Positions 9,379 to 17,659 of a DNA stretch of 64,000 bases are shown in pieces (position 1 is the first letter of the stretch; each line of letters starts with the position of its first letter). The notes below the pieces were generated by a model. That model saw nothing but the letters and a program-made list of their open reading frames with translations. It was not told the origin of the DNA and ran no database searches. This DNA is from Nocardia vermiculata NBRC 100427 (GTDB lineage: Bacteria; Actinomycetota; Actinomycetes; Mycobacteriales; Mycobacteriaceae). The stretch lies in contig NZ_BDCA01000008.1 of NCBI RefSeq assembly GCF_001613265.1, positions 62,001-126,000 on the forward strand, read 5' to 3'. Position numbers and translations under genes: made by a program.

Positions 9379-11064
9379 TCAGAGCTGGTCGTTCTCGTAA
9401 TCGTTGATGATCTCGTCGTTGTGGGTCTGGCCGATGACCTCGGGGGCCGACTCGCCCAGCGGGCCGGTGAGATCGTTGTTGCCGGTCAGTCCCTGGTAGT
9501 TCTCCACGGTGCGGCCGCGTTCCTCGTCGGCATTGCGCTGGCCGGCGGCGCCGGGGGCGTGTCCGCCCATGAACCCGGACCCGGGGGTCCCGGCTCCCGG
9601 AGTGCCGGGCATACCGGGGCCGAACGGCATCCCCGGGATCGCGCCGGGACGCACTCCCGGCAGCGAGGAACCGACACCGGGCTTGCCCGGGGTCGCGCCA
9701 CCGGACGACGAGGCGCCCCCGCCGCTGAGCATGCCGCCGAGACCGCCGGCCGGGCCGCCTCCGCCGCCGGTCATGGAACCGGGCGCGCCACCCCCGAACG
9801 AGCTGGCGTGAGTGGATGTCGCACCACCGAGGCCGGTACCGGCGAGTCCGTCCAGGCCGGCGGCCTGGGTATCGGCGCCCGAGAGCAGCCCCTGGGCCTG
9901 CTGCATGATCGGCTGGCCGATGCTTTCGGCCACCTGCTGTGCGGTGTTCGCGGCCTGTGGACCGTTGGCTCCGACGAGCTGCTGCACGACATTGCTCAAT
10001 TGCCCGGTATAGCCGCCCAATTCGCCACGCGTGGCGTTGACGATTGTGACTGCCTCGCCCAGATGCTCGGTCGCGGTGGCGATCAATGTGGCCTGCGCGG
10101 GCGGAGTCATGATGACCGGTGCCAGTGCGGACGCCTGGGTCGCGAACGACTGCGCGACCTGAGTGAGGAGCACATTGCCGCGCTGGACGACCGCCGCTGC
10201 CTCATCGGTGAGCTTCGAGATGTCGAACCCGCGTTGACTGGCGTCCTGTCCGTGTGCCTGATTCTGCTGCCCGGTCGCCTGCGCGGTGTCGGCGGCCTGG
10301 CCCTGCCAGCTCGTGCCGACCGACTGCATCGCGCCCATGGCGGTCTGCATGGCGGTCTGGATCAGCTGGGAGGACTGGCTGAGCAGGTCGGCCGGATTGA
10401 GCGCGCCCATCACTCCCGTCCCGAAGCTCGACAGGAGGTCGCGGAAGGGCTGGAACAAGGCGTCCAGGCCGGGGACGCCCGGGATCGCCGTCCCGTTCAT
10501 CAGCGCGGCGACCGGGTCGGCGGGTAATTCCGGCAGGGTGGGCATATTCGCGGTCAGGGCGGAGGTGATCGGCGCCGCGGCCTGCTGTACCGCGCCGGCT
10601 GCACCGCCGAGCGCGGCCGGCGCCTGATTCAGCGCCGCGTGAGCATTGCCGATGGCGTCCTGGGCGCCGGGGATACCACCGAGAACCCCCGCTGCCTGGT
10701 CCAATGCACCGTGTCCGGCGTCCAGTGCCGGCTGCGCGGCGCCGCCCAGCAGTGCGCTGCTCGCATCGGCGTCGTCGGGCACGCCGTGGCCGCCGCCGGG
10801 GAGATGTGGTGCGCCGGGTGCGGGGTTGCCGTCGTCGTCGAATTCCCGGCGCGAGGTTGCGAACTCCGGCGCCTGCGCGGGAGGGGTGTCGGCGGGCAAC
10901 TGTGGCAGCGCGAGATCGGTGAGTGGACCCTGCTGCGTCGCCGCATCCAGTGCCGGTTCCGCAGTGGTCGCCGGTGCGACCGGGGACACCGGAGAGGCGG
11001 AAGCGGGCGGGGCGGCGGGGGCGGCGATGACACCGTCGTCGGTTCCCGGGCCGATGGTGTGCAC
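9379..11064 (-). CDS. Large Ala/Gly/Pro-rich protein with WxG-type helical domain (type VII secretion partner)
   Basis: A 561-residue protein paired with an EspC-like substrate whose stop lies 3 bases upstream of this GTG start. The N-terminal ~100 residues are Pro/Ala-rich. About residues 220-380 form a helical domain with a WxG-type turn (SVGTSWQGQAADTAQ), resembling WXG100/PPE-like secreted helical hairpins. A Gly/Pro low-complexity region follows (GGGGGPAGGLGGMLSGGG). The acidic C-terminal tail (TGNNDLTGPLGE, then HNDEIINDYENDQL) looks conserved. There is no signal peptide. I infer an ESX-dependent secreted or surface protein comparable in layout to EspB-type substrates. No ESX ATPase or EccB-E gene is in the window. 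Confidence 0.7.
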   Translation of the reverse strand: MHTIGPGTDDGVIAAPAAPPASASPVSPVAPATTAEPALDAATQQGPLTDLALPQLPADTPPAQAPEFATSRREFDDDGNPAPGAPHLPGGGHGVPDDADASSALLGGAAQPALDAGHGALDQAAGVLGGIPGAQDAIGNAHAALNQAPAALGGAAGAVQQAAAPITSALTANMPTLPELPADPVAALMNGTAIPGVPGLDALFQPFRDLLSSFGTGVMGALNPADLLSQSSQLIQTAMQTAMGAMQSVGTSWQGQAADTAQATGQQNQAHGQDASQRGFDISKLTDEAAAVVQRGNVLLTQVAQSFATQASALAPVIMTPPAQATLIATATEHLGEAVTIVNATRGELGGYTGQLSNVVQQLVGANGPQAANTAQQVAESIGQPIMQQAQGLLSGADTQAAGLDGLAGTGLGGATSTHASSFGGGAPGSMTGGGGGPAGGLGGMLSGGGASSSGGATPGKPGVGSSLPGVRPGAIPGMPFGPGMPGTPGAGTPGSGFMGGHAPGAAGQRNADEERGRTVENYQGLTGNNDLTGPLGESAPEVIGQTHNDEIINDYENDQL

Positions 11065-11067
11065 GGA

Positions 11068-11391
11068 TCAGCCCCCGATTCCGTTGCCGATGGCCCCGAG
11101 TACACCCGAGGCCGCGCTGTCGGTGTCACCGAGCACCGCCACGGTCCCGAATGCCGACTGGCCCAGGTGGTTACATTTCGCCGACAGATCGTTCACGTCG
11201 CTGCAGTGCAATGCCTGCGCCGCGGCGAACATGGCGAGGTAGTCCGCGCCGATGAGCCCGAATACCGGAGTCATCGCGGCCACATGGGTTGCGCTGTCCA
11301 TGTTCGCGGCCCCCGCGATTTCGGCGGCAACGCCCTGCTGTGCTGTTCCGAATGCGGTGAGTGCGCCGTTGTCGGCGGTCAGATCGGCCAT
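11068..11391 (-). CDS. EspC-family type VII secretion substrate
   Basis: A 107-residue helical protein of the EspC/Rv3615c type (ESX secretion-associated). It starts ADLTADNGALTAFGTAQQGV and continues through VFGLIGADYLAMFAAAQALH and LSAKCNHLG to a second helix. The position normally holding the YxxxD/E secretion signal reads LGDTD, so the Tyr is replaced while the Asp is kept. The start at 11391 is chosen because GGAAGA lies 7 bases upstream; an upstream in-frame start at 11424 has no such site. It is first in a two-gene operon with the 561-residue protein. Its promoter region faces a KstR-like palindrome shared with the divergent epimerase. Confidence 0.75.
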   Translation of the reverse strand: MADLTADNGALTAFGTAQQGVAAEIAGAANMDSATHVAAMTPVFGLIGADYLAMFAAAQALHCSDVNDLSAKCNHLGQSAFGTVAVLGDTDSAASGVLGAIGNGIGG

Positions 11392-11512
11392 CTGAATTCT
11401 TCCCCCCAATCTGCTGTGTTCCACGGTCGTGCACGCCTTGCGATCGGGTGACCGAAGGCCTGGCAGGCCTCAATATAGCGGACCGTCCCGGCGCAATTCG
11501 AGTCCGACAAAC

Positions 11513-11543
11513 AAGAACGTGTTGCAAATTAGAACGTGTTCTA
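11513..11543. promoter_or_regulatory. KstR-like double operator between EspC-like gene and epimerase
   Basis: TAGAACGTGTTCTA (11530-11543) is a perfect palindromic match to TnnAACnnGTTnnA. A second copy, AAGAACGTGTTGCA (11513-11526), has only the first base off consensus. The centres are 17 bp apart. The perfect box ends 12 bp before the epimerase start codon, so the site would overlap that promoter or leader. It could also influence the divergent EspC-like operon. Confidence 0.72.
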
Positions 11544-11555
11544 TATGCTCGTCGC

Positions 11556-12548
11556 ATGAAGGTGGCAGTCACCGGCGCAGCCGGTTTCCTCGGCACGAAT
11601 CTGCTTCGTGAACTGGTAGAGCGCGGTCACGAGGTGACCGCTGTCGACAGGGTGCGCCCGTCGGCCGCTGCGGCACCGGGGGTGAACTGGGTCAGTGGTG
11701 ATGTGCTCGATCCGGCCTCGATGCGTTCGGCATTGGAAGGAGCCGAGGTCGTTTATCACCTCGTCGCCGTGATCACCCTGGAGCAGCGCAACGACCTGGC
11801 CTGGCGGGTGAACACCGAGGGCGTACGGGTGGTCGCCGAGGCGGCGCTCGCGGTCGGCGCCCGGCGCATGGTGCACGCCAGCTCGGTGCATGCGTTCGAC
11901 CAGTACTCCTGTGGTGGCCGGATCGACGAGAACACCTCGCGTTCCGTCGACCCCGATATACCGGTTTACGATCGCTCCAAATATCAGGGCGAACTGGAGT
12001 TGCGCTCGGTGATCGAGCGCGGCCTCGACGCCGTGATCTGCAACCCCACCGGTGTGTACGGTCCGGTCGACCACTCCGATTCGCGCATCAACACCACATT
12101 GCGCGATGCGGCGCGCGGCCGGGTGCCGGTGATGATCGGTGGCGGCTTCGACCTGGTGGACGTGCGTGACGTCGCGATCGGCCTGATCCTGGCCGGTGAA
12201 CACGGGCGTACCGGTGAGAACTACCTGCTGTCCGGATCGATGATCACGATGCTCGAGGCCACCCGGCTGGCTGCGGAGGCCAACGGCAAACGTGGACCGC
12301 TGTTCGCGATTCCGGCGAAGGTGATCTCCGGCGCGATGCCGGTGCTGGAGCCGGTCGGGAAGATGCTGGGCAGCGACCGCGTATCGCGCGCTGCGATGGG
12401 AGCACTGCTGGCCGCCCCCGAAATCGACGGATCCAAGGCCCGCACCGAACTGGGGTACCAGCCGCGGCCGACCGCGGAGACGGTTCGCGATCTGGTGGCG
12501 TTCTACAACGGGGAGCCGCTGCGCAGCGCGACCGGTAGCACCGTCTGA
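11556..12548 (+). CDS. NAD-dependent epimerase/dehydratase (3-beta-HSD-like extended SDR)
   Basis: A 330-residue extended short-chain dehydrogenase/reductase. The Rossmann motif is TGAAGFLGTNL at the N-terminus. VVYHLVAV follows near residue 65, then the catalytic Ser in HASSVHAF and a YxxxK as YDRSKYQGE (about residues 138-146). The NPTGVYGP segment near 167 is typical of the epimerase/3-beta-hydroxysteroid dehydrogenase group. The substrate is unproven. The KstR-like palindrome directly upstream makes a sterol or steroid substrate the leading guess. The start at 11556 gives the standard N-terminus; the open frame reaching 11361 is not coding-like. A perfect 21-bp hairpin follows. Confidence 0.85.
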   Translation: MKVAVTGAAGFLGTNLLRELVERGHEVTAVDRVRPSAAAAPGVNWVSGDVLDPASMRSALEGAEVVYHLVAVITLEQRNDLAWRVNTEGVRVVAEAALAVGARRMVHASSVHAFDQYSCGGRIDENTSRSVDPDIPVYDRSKYQGELELRSVIERGLDAVICNPTGVYGPVDHSDSRINTTLRDAARGRVPVMIGGGFDLVDVRDVAIGLILAGEHGRTGENYLLSGSMITMLEATRLAAEANGKRGPLFAIPAKVISGAMPVLEPVGKMLGSDRVSRAAMGALLAAPEIDGSKARTELGYQPRPTAETVRDLVAFYNGEPLRSATGSTV

Positions 12549-12611
12549 GCTCGAATGCGGGTGCCGTAATGGGATCTGCATCACATCGGAGTACTGTGCG
12601 TCAGTAGGGGT

Positions 12612-12660
12612 GATCCACCGCACCGGCCGGCCGCCACCCGGCCGGCCGGTGCGGTGGATC
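12612..12660 (+). terminator. Terminator after the epimerase
   Basis: Arms 12612-12632 and 12640-12660 form a perfect 21-bp stem with a 7-nt loop, 64 bp after the stop. The rest of the 255-bp gap before korA shows no further feature apart from a probable promoter. Confidence 0.85.
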
Positions 12661-12803
12661 CGCCCCCGGGGAGGCGGGCCGTCAGCGGCCGAATCTCGTT
12701 GTGCCGTATGCCTGCCGGGTTGTTCGTTATACCTGTTGTCCGGCGGGGCGCGGAGTAACTTGGCGTGTGGTACCTCATCCCTACGAGGAAGTGATGCAGG
12801 CGC

Positions 12804-14756
12804 ATGGTGTCGAAGCAGGGCACGGCCGGGCACACCGGCAGTGAGAAACTGGAGAAGGTCGTCATCCGCTTCGCCGGGGATTCCGGTGACGGGATGCAGC
12901 TGACCGGGGATCGATTCACTCACGAGGCGGCCGCTTTCGGCAACGACCTCGCCACTCAACCGAACTTTCCGGCCGAGATCCGCGCCCCACAGGGCACCTT
13001 ACCCGGGGTCTCGTCGTTTCAGATTCAGATCGCCGACTACGACATTCTGACCGCGGGCGATCAGCCCGACGTTCTGGTCGCGATGAATCCGGCCGCGCTC
13101 AAGGCGAATATCGATGATCTGGCTCGCGGCGCGACAGTGATCGTCAACACCGACGAATTCACCAAACGCACACTGGCGAAGGTCGGTTACGACCGCGACC
13201 CGCTCACCGACGACAGTCTGGGCGATTTCGTCGTGCACCGGGTGCCCATGACATCGCTGACGCTGGCCGCCACCGAACCCGCCGGAGTGGGCAAGAAGGA
13301 CGGCCAGCGCGCGAAGAACATGTTCGCGCTGGGGCTGTTGTCGTGGATGTACGGGCGGCCCATCGGCGGTACCGAGGCCTTCATGCGGGAGAAGTTCGCC
13401 GCCACGCCGGAAATCGGTGAGGCGAACGTACTCGCCTTCCGCGCCGGGTGGAACTACGGCGAAACGACCGAAACATTCGCCGTCACATACGAAGTGGCGC
13501 CCGCGGCGTTGCCGCCGGGGACATATCGGCAGATCACCGGCAATACCGCCCTCGCCTACGGCGTGATCACGGCCGGGCAATTGTCGGGGCTGGAAGTCTT
13601 CCTCGGCACCTATCCGATCACGCCCGCCTCGGACATCCTGCACGAACTGAGTAAACACAAACGGTTCGGGATCACCACCTTCCAGGCCGAGGACGAGATC
13701 GCCGGAATCGGAGCGGCCCTGGGTGCCTCGATCGGCGGAGCGCTCGGGGTCACCAGTACTTCCGGCCCCGGCCTGGCACTCAAGAGTGAGACCATCGGGC
13801 TGGCCGTGATGACCGAGCTCCCGCTGCTGATCATCGATGTGCAGCGCGGCGGACCGTCGACCGGTCTGCCGACCAAAACCGAGCAGGCCGACCTGCTGCA
13901 GGCGCTCTACGGTCGCAACGGCGAATCGCCGGTAGCGGTGCTGGCGCCGCGGTCACCTGCCGATTGCTTCACGACCGCTGTCGAGGCGGCGCGAATCGCG
14001 CTCACGTACCGGACACCGGTACTGCTGTTGTCGGACGGGTCGATCGCCAACGGCTCCGAGCCCTGGTCGATTCCACGGGTCGGCGACCTCGAACCGATCG
14101 ATCCGGGATTCGAGGCTCCCGTCGAACAGGCTGCGTCGGATGCGTCACCGTTTCTTCCCTACGCCCGCGATCCGGAGACTCTCGCACGGCCGCTGGCCCG
14201 GCCGGGGACCGCGGGTCTCGCGCATCGCATCGGCGGGCTGGAGAAGGCCGACGGTACCGGCAACATCTCCTACGATCCGGCCAATCACGAACTCATGGTC
14301 CGGCTGCGTCAGGCCAAGATCGACGGCATCACGGTGCCCGATCTCGAGGTGGACGATCCCGACGGCACCGCCGAACTGCTGCTCATCGGATGGGGAAGTT
14401 CCTACGGACCGATCGGCGAGGCGTGCCGGCGCGCGCGCCGCCGCGGTGTCGCGGTCGCCCAGGCACATCTGCGCCATCTCAGTCCGCTGCCCGCGAATAC
14501 CGGTGCGGTGCTGGGCCGTTACCGGCGAGTGGTGGCACCGGAGATGAACGGCGGCCAGCTGGCGATGCTGCTGCGCGCGAAGTATCTGGTCGATGTACAA
14601 CCGTGGACGAAGGTGGCCGGTACGGCGTTCTCCGCCCAGGAACTCGTCGGCGTGATCGACGCCGCATTGGACGGATCCGTCGGCGAGCTGGAGCAGCACA
14701 AGGCTTTCGACGCCCGTGCCCGGGCGACCTACCGCACGACAGGGGGACACCGATGA
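12804..14756 (+). CDS. korA: 2-oxoglutarate:ferredoxin oxidoreductase, alpha subunit
   Basis: Large subunit of the CoA-dependent 2-oxoacid:ferredoxin oxidoreductase that converts 2-oxoglutarate to succinyl-CoA with ferredoxin as acceptor. The 650-residue chain is the fused gamma-alpha type. The gamma domain starts FAGDSGDGMQLTGDRF (residues ~24-39). The alpha domain begins near residue 240 with GNTALAYGVITAG and FLGTYPITPASDIL, followed by the TSGPGLALKSE segment. The ATG overlapping korB's start couples the two subunits. In mycobacteria KorAB bypasses 2-oxoglutarate dehydrogenase (established for M. tuberculosis Rv2455c-Rv2454c). No ferredoxin gene is adjacent. Confidence 0.95.
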   Translation: MVSKQGTAGHTGSEKLEKVVIRFAGDSGDGMQLTGDRFTHEAAAFGNDLATQPNFPAEIRAPQGTLPGVSSFQIQIADYDILTAGDQPDVLVAMNPAALKANIDDLARGATVIVNTDEFTKRTLAKVGYDRDPLTDDSLGDFVVHRVPMTSLTLAATEPAGVGKKDGQRAKNMFALGLLSWMYGRPIGGTEAFMREKFAATPEIGEANVLAFRAGWNYGETTETFAVTYEVAPAALPPGTYRQITGNTALAYGVITAGQLSGLEVFLGTYPITPASDILHELSKHKRFGITTFQAEDEIAGIGAALGASIGGALGVTSTSGPGLALKSETIGLAVMTELPLLIIDVQRGGPSTGLPTKTEQADLLQALYGRNGESPVAVLAPRSPADCFTTAVEAARIALTYRTPVLLLSDGSIANGSEPWSIPRVGDLEPIDPGFEAPVEQAASDASPFLPYARDPETLARPLARPGTAGLAHRIGGLEKADGTGNISYDPANHELMVRLRQAKIDGITVPDLEVDDPDGTAELLLIGWGSSYGPIGEACRRARRRGVAVAQAHLRHLSPLPANTGAVLGRYRRVVAPEMNGGQLAMLLRAKYLVDVQPWTKVAGTAFSAQELVGVIDAALDGSVGELEQHKAFDARARATYRTTGGHR

Positions 14757-15832
14757 CCATCATCGACACATCACTGGTCGGAGCCGACCTCGGGCTCACC
14801 GGCGTGTCCGGGGTGCCGGGCGCCGAGGGCCCCCAGAAGGCCAAGGACTTCACCTCCGATCAGGAGGTGCGCTGGTGCCCGGGATGTGGTGACTACGTCA
14901 TCCTCGCCACGGTGCGCGGATTCCTCGCCGAGCTCGGACTGCGGCGGGAGAATCTGATGTTCGTCTCCGGAATCGGCTGCTCGAGCCGGTTCCCGTACTA
15001 CCTCGACGCCTACGGCATCCATTCCATCCACGGCCGCGCGCCGGCCATCGCCACCGGTCTGGCGGTCACCCGGCCGGATCTGTCGGTGTGGGTGGTGACC
15101 GGTGACGGGGACGCGCTCTCGATCGGCGGCAATCACCTCGTGCACGCGTTGCGCCGTAACGTCAACATGACGATCCTGCTGTTCAACAACCGGATCTACG
15201 GGCTCACCAAGGGGCAGTACTCGCCGACGTCGGAGCTGGGCAAGGTCACCAAGTCCACTCCGGTCGGATCGGTCGATCACCCGTTCAACACGCTGTCGGT
15301 GGCCCTGGGTGCGGAGGCGAGTTTCGCTGCGCGCGCGCTGGATTCCGACCGCGCCGGGCTCACCGAGGTGCTGCGCGCGGCGGCCGAGCACCGCGGCACC
15401 TCGTTCGTGGAGATCCTGCAGGACTGCCCGATCTTCAACGACGGCTCGTTCGATGCACTGCGCCGCGACAATGCGGAGTCACACCTGATCCGGTTGCGCC
15501 ACGGCGAGCCGATCAGATTCGGTGCCGACGGTGAATACGCGGTGGTACGAGACGGTTTCGGGCTTGCGGTGGCCGCCACCGACGCGGTGGCCGCCGACGA
15601 CATCGTGGTGCACGATGCGCAGTGCGAGCGATCCGAATACGCCTACGCGCTGTCCCGGTTGACCTCACACGACCTGTCTCACGTTCCGATCGGCATCTTC
15701 CGCGACGTGACCCGTCCCACCTACGACGACGGTGTCCGGGCGCAAACCGAGGCCGCCGCGCGGAGCGCACCGGTGGGCCCGGATGCCTTGCAACACCTGC
15801 TCGACGGTAAGGACACCTGGACGGTCGGCTGA
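14753..15832 (+). CDS. korB: 2-oxoglutarate:ferredoxin oxidoreductase, beta subunit
   Basis: Thiamine-diphosphate-binding subunit partnering KorA. Within 359 residues the [4Fe-4S]/TPP region shows WCPGCGDYVI (about residues 42-51) and SGIGCSSRFPYY. The TPP motif is TGDGDALSIGGNH (about 115-127), followed by LLFNNRIYGLTKGQ, and IFNDGSF lies near 226. The ATG at 14753 overlaps the korA stop (ATGA) and has AGGGGGA 7 bases upstream; the same frame is open further upstream but lies inside korA. A GC hairpin follows the stop. Confidence 0.95.
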   Translation: MTIIDTSLVGADLGLTGVSGVPGAEGPQKAKDFTSDQEVRWCPGCGDYVILATVRGFLAELGLRRENLMFVSGIGCSSRFPYYLDAYGIHSIHGRAPAIATGLAVTRPDLSVWVVTGDGDALSIGGNHLVHALRRNVNMTILLFNNRIYGLTKGQYSPTSELGKVTKSTPVGSVDHPFNTLSVALGAEASFAARALDSDRAGLTEVLRAAAEHRGTSFVEILQDCPIFNDGSFDALRRDNAESHLIRLRHGEPIRFGADGEYAVVRDGFGLAVAATDAVAADDIVVHDAQCERSEYAYALSRLTSHDLSHVPIGIFRDVTRPTYDDGVRAQTEAAARSAPVGPDALQHLLDGKDTWTVG

Positions 15833-15839
15833 TCGCACT

Positions 15840-15868
15840 CCGGCGCCGGCCGCACGGGCCGGCGCCGG
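15840..15868. terminator. Terminator between korB and the convergent secreted protein gene
   Basis: Arms 15840-15851 and 15857-15868 form a perfect 12-bp all-GC stem with a 5-nt loop, 7 bp after the korB stop and 42 bp from the end of the convergent gene. Confidence 0.75.
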
Positions 15869-15910
15869 GCTCGGTGCGATGATCGTCGTGCCGCTGGTCG
15901 CCGCGCGGAG

Positions 15911-16471
15911 TCAGCGGTCGGCGTCGAAGGCGTCCACCAGCTTCTTGCGCAGCGCGTCGAAGCGTTGACGACCGTCCTTCTGCGCGTCGTTCAGACCGTC
16001 GGTGCCGCCCGGGGAGTACACCACCAGGTGCACGTCCTGATCGGGCGATTCACCGAGCACGTCCAGCAGAGTGGAGCCGCCGTTGCCGTTGCCGGGCATA
16101 CCCAGATCCACCTCGGCGAGATCCTTCGCCGCCGCCGTCGCCTTCCGCACCGTGTCGAGCGGGACGTGGCCCTTGCGCTGCTCGGGTTTCCGGTCGGCAG
16201 GCCGCTTCGGATCGGCGGCATCCGGACTGTGTACCGCATGTCCGTCGGAGTAGACCAGCAGTGTGGGCTCGGATCCGGCACCGGCTTGTTCCCCACCGCG
16301 AATCGTCGTCAGCGCCACCACCAGGGTCGGAACGGGCTCATCAGCGACGGAGGGTACCGCGGCGCCGAAGAGTGCCACCGCACAGGACAGTCCGGCCACG
16401 ACACCGCGCGCGCCCCGCACCCGCCGTCGCGCGCCGCCGAATTGCCGTCTCGCACCGTGAGGTCCCCACAT
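15911..16471 (-). CDS. Secreted hypothetical protein
   Basis: A 186-residue protein with a twin-basic N-terminus (ARRRVRGARG) and a hydrophobic core (VVAGLSCAVALFGAAVPSVA), so a Sec-type signal peptide with cleavage near ADEP. The mature part has LVVALTTIRGGEQ, LLVYSDGHAV and a C-terminal region with DQDVHLVVYSPGGTD and a Lys/Arg-rich helix. No family is recognised. The start at 16471 is preceded by GGGAG; an in-frame ATG at 16513 would lengthen the N-terminus without improving the signal. It follows the zinc metallopeptidase gene by 69 bp on the same strand and may be co-transcribed. Confidence 0.7.
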   Translation of the reverse strand: MWGPHGARRQFGGARRRVRGARGVVAGLSCAVALFGAAVPSVADEPVPTLVVALTTIRGGEQAGAGSEPTLLVYSDGHAVHSPDAADPKRPADRKPEQRKGHVPLDTVRKATAAAKDLAEVDLGMPGNGNGGSTLLDVLGESPDQDVHLVVYSPGGTDGLNDAQKDGRQRFDALRKKLVDAFDADR

Positions 16472-16540
16472 GCTGCCCACTCCCGTCCTCGTTCCCGTTC
16501 TCCGATACCGCATTACCGCCGACCATTGTGGACCGCGGTG

Positions 16541-17434
16541 TCAGCGCAGCGCCGCGGGACGGTCCAGATCGGTGGCGGAGAACGTGTCGCACGCTCGGAC
16601 CTGCCCGGTCCGGTAACCGGTCAGGAACCACTGCGTGCGCTGGCTCGACGAGCCGTGAGTCCAGCCCTCCGGATTCACCCGGCCGGTGGATGCCTGCTGG
16701 ATCCGGTCGTCGCCGACCGCCTCCGCCGCGGACAGGGCATCGCTGATGTCGGCGTCGCTCAGCGGCGCGAGCAGGGGCGCGCTTCCGCCGGGGGCGGGAG
16801 TCTTGTCCGCATAACTGGCCCACAGCCCGGCGTAGCAGTCGGCCTGCAGCTCGAGCCGCACCGAACCGGACTCCGGCCCCTTCGGGTCGCGCTGCGCCCG
16901 GCCGCTGTCACCGAGCAGGTTCTGGATGTGATGACCGAATTCGTGTGCCACGACATACTCTTCGGCGAGTGGTCCGCCCGACGCGCCGAACTTGTCCCGA
17001 AGTTCCTGGAAGAAGCCGGTGTCGAAGTACGCGGTCCGGTCGGCCGGGCAGTAGAAGGGGCCCACCGCGCTGGTCGCGCTGCCGCAGCCGGTGTTCACCG
17101 ATCCGGTGAACAGCGTCACCGGCGGCTCGGTGTACCGGGTGCGGGTCTGGCGTTGGAGCACACTGCCCCATACCCCGTCCAGGCTCTGCGAGGTGAGCAC
17201 GACCCGGCACTGCGGATACCGGTTGGCGTCGGTGTTGATCTTGCACATCGAGGTATCGACGGCGCCCTGGGTGCCCGAGGTCTCTCCGCCGAGCAGATTG
17301 CCGGGATTGACCCCGAACAGGAGTGCGAGTACCAGCACGATCAGGCCGCCCCCGCCGCCGAGGGCGAGTTTGGGGCCCATGCCGCCGCTCGACACGCGGC
17401 TCGGATCGATGTCCGTGCCTTCGTTGAAGGTCAT
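16541..17434 (-). CDS. Neutral zinc metallopeptidase (YpfJ/KPN_02809 family)
   Basis: A 297-residue membrane-anchored protein, similar to Rv2575. A membrane segment near residues 20-41 (GGGGLIVLVLALLFGVNPGN) is followed by a Gly/Thr linker. The extracytoplasmic peptidase domain includes GPFYCPADRTAYFDTGFF, the zinc signature HEFGHHIQ near residue 165, and LELQADCYAGLW, which carries the third ligand Glu. AGGAGC lies 6 bases upstream of the ATG at 17434. The same frame is open much further upstream, antisense to aspS, but that stretch is a codon-bias shadow. The substrate is unknown. Confidence 0.9.
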   Translation of the reverse strand: MTFNEGTDIDPSRVSSGGMGPKLALGGGGGLIVLVLALLFGVNPGNLLGGETSGTQGAVDTSMCKINTDANRYPQCRVVLTSQSLDGVWGSVLQRQTRTRYTEPPVTLFTGSVNTGCGSATSAVGPFYCPADRTAYFDTGFFQELRDKFGASGGPLAEEYVVAHEFGHHIQNLLGDSGRAQRDPKGPESGSVRLELQADCYAGLWASYADKTPAPGGSAPLLAPLSDADISDALSAAEAVGDDRIQQASTGRVNPEGWTHGSSSQRTQWFLTGYRTGQVRACDTFSATDLDRPAALR

Positions 17435-17659
17435 CGTCGCTGCTCCTGTGAACTCGAGTGAAGCCGTTCCGGGCTCGCCGGCCGGAACAGCTTGTACAGC
17501 TTGACATGAGCCGCGGCCGGTCGAACCGCGGAAGTCGGTGCGGCGCGCTCGCATGCGGCCGGGACGGATATCGGTTTCCGTCCGGGCATCGCCTCTCATT
17601 ACCATGGGAGCGCACCTGGTCGTCCCGGCCGGGAGCATCGTGTCGTCGAAAGGATTCCC

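Noticed and set aside
9250..10527. 425-codon rightward frame over the 561-residue secretion-pair gene
   Set aside because: Repetitive Gly/Arg/Ala translation with no motifs; the leftward gene is coupled to the EspC-like gene and ends in a terminator.
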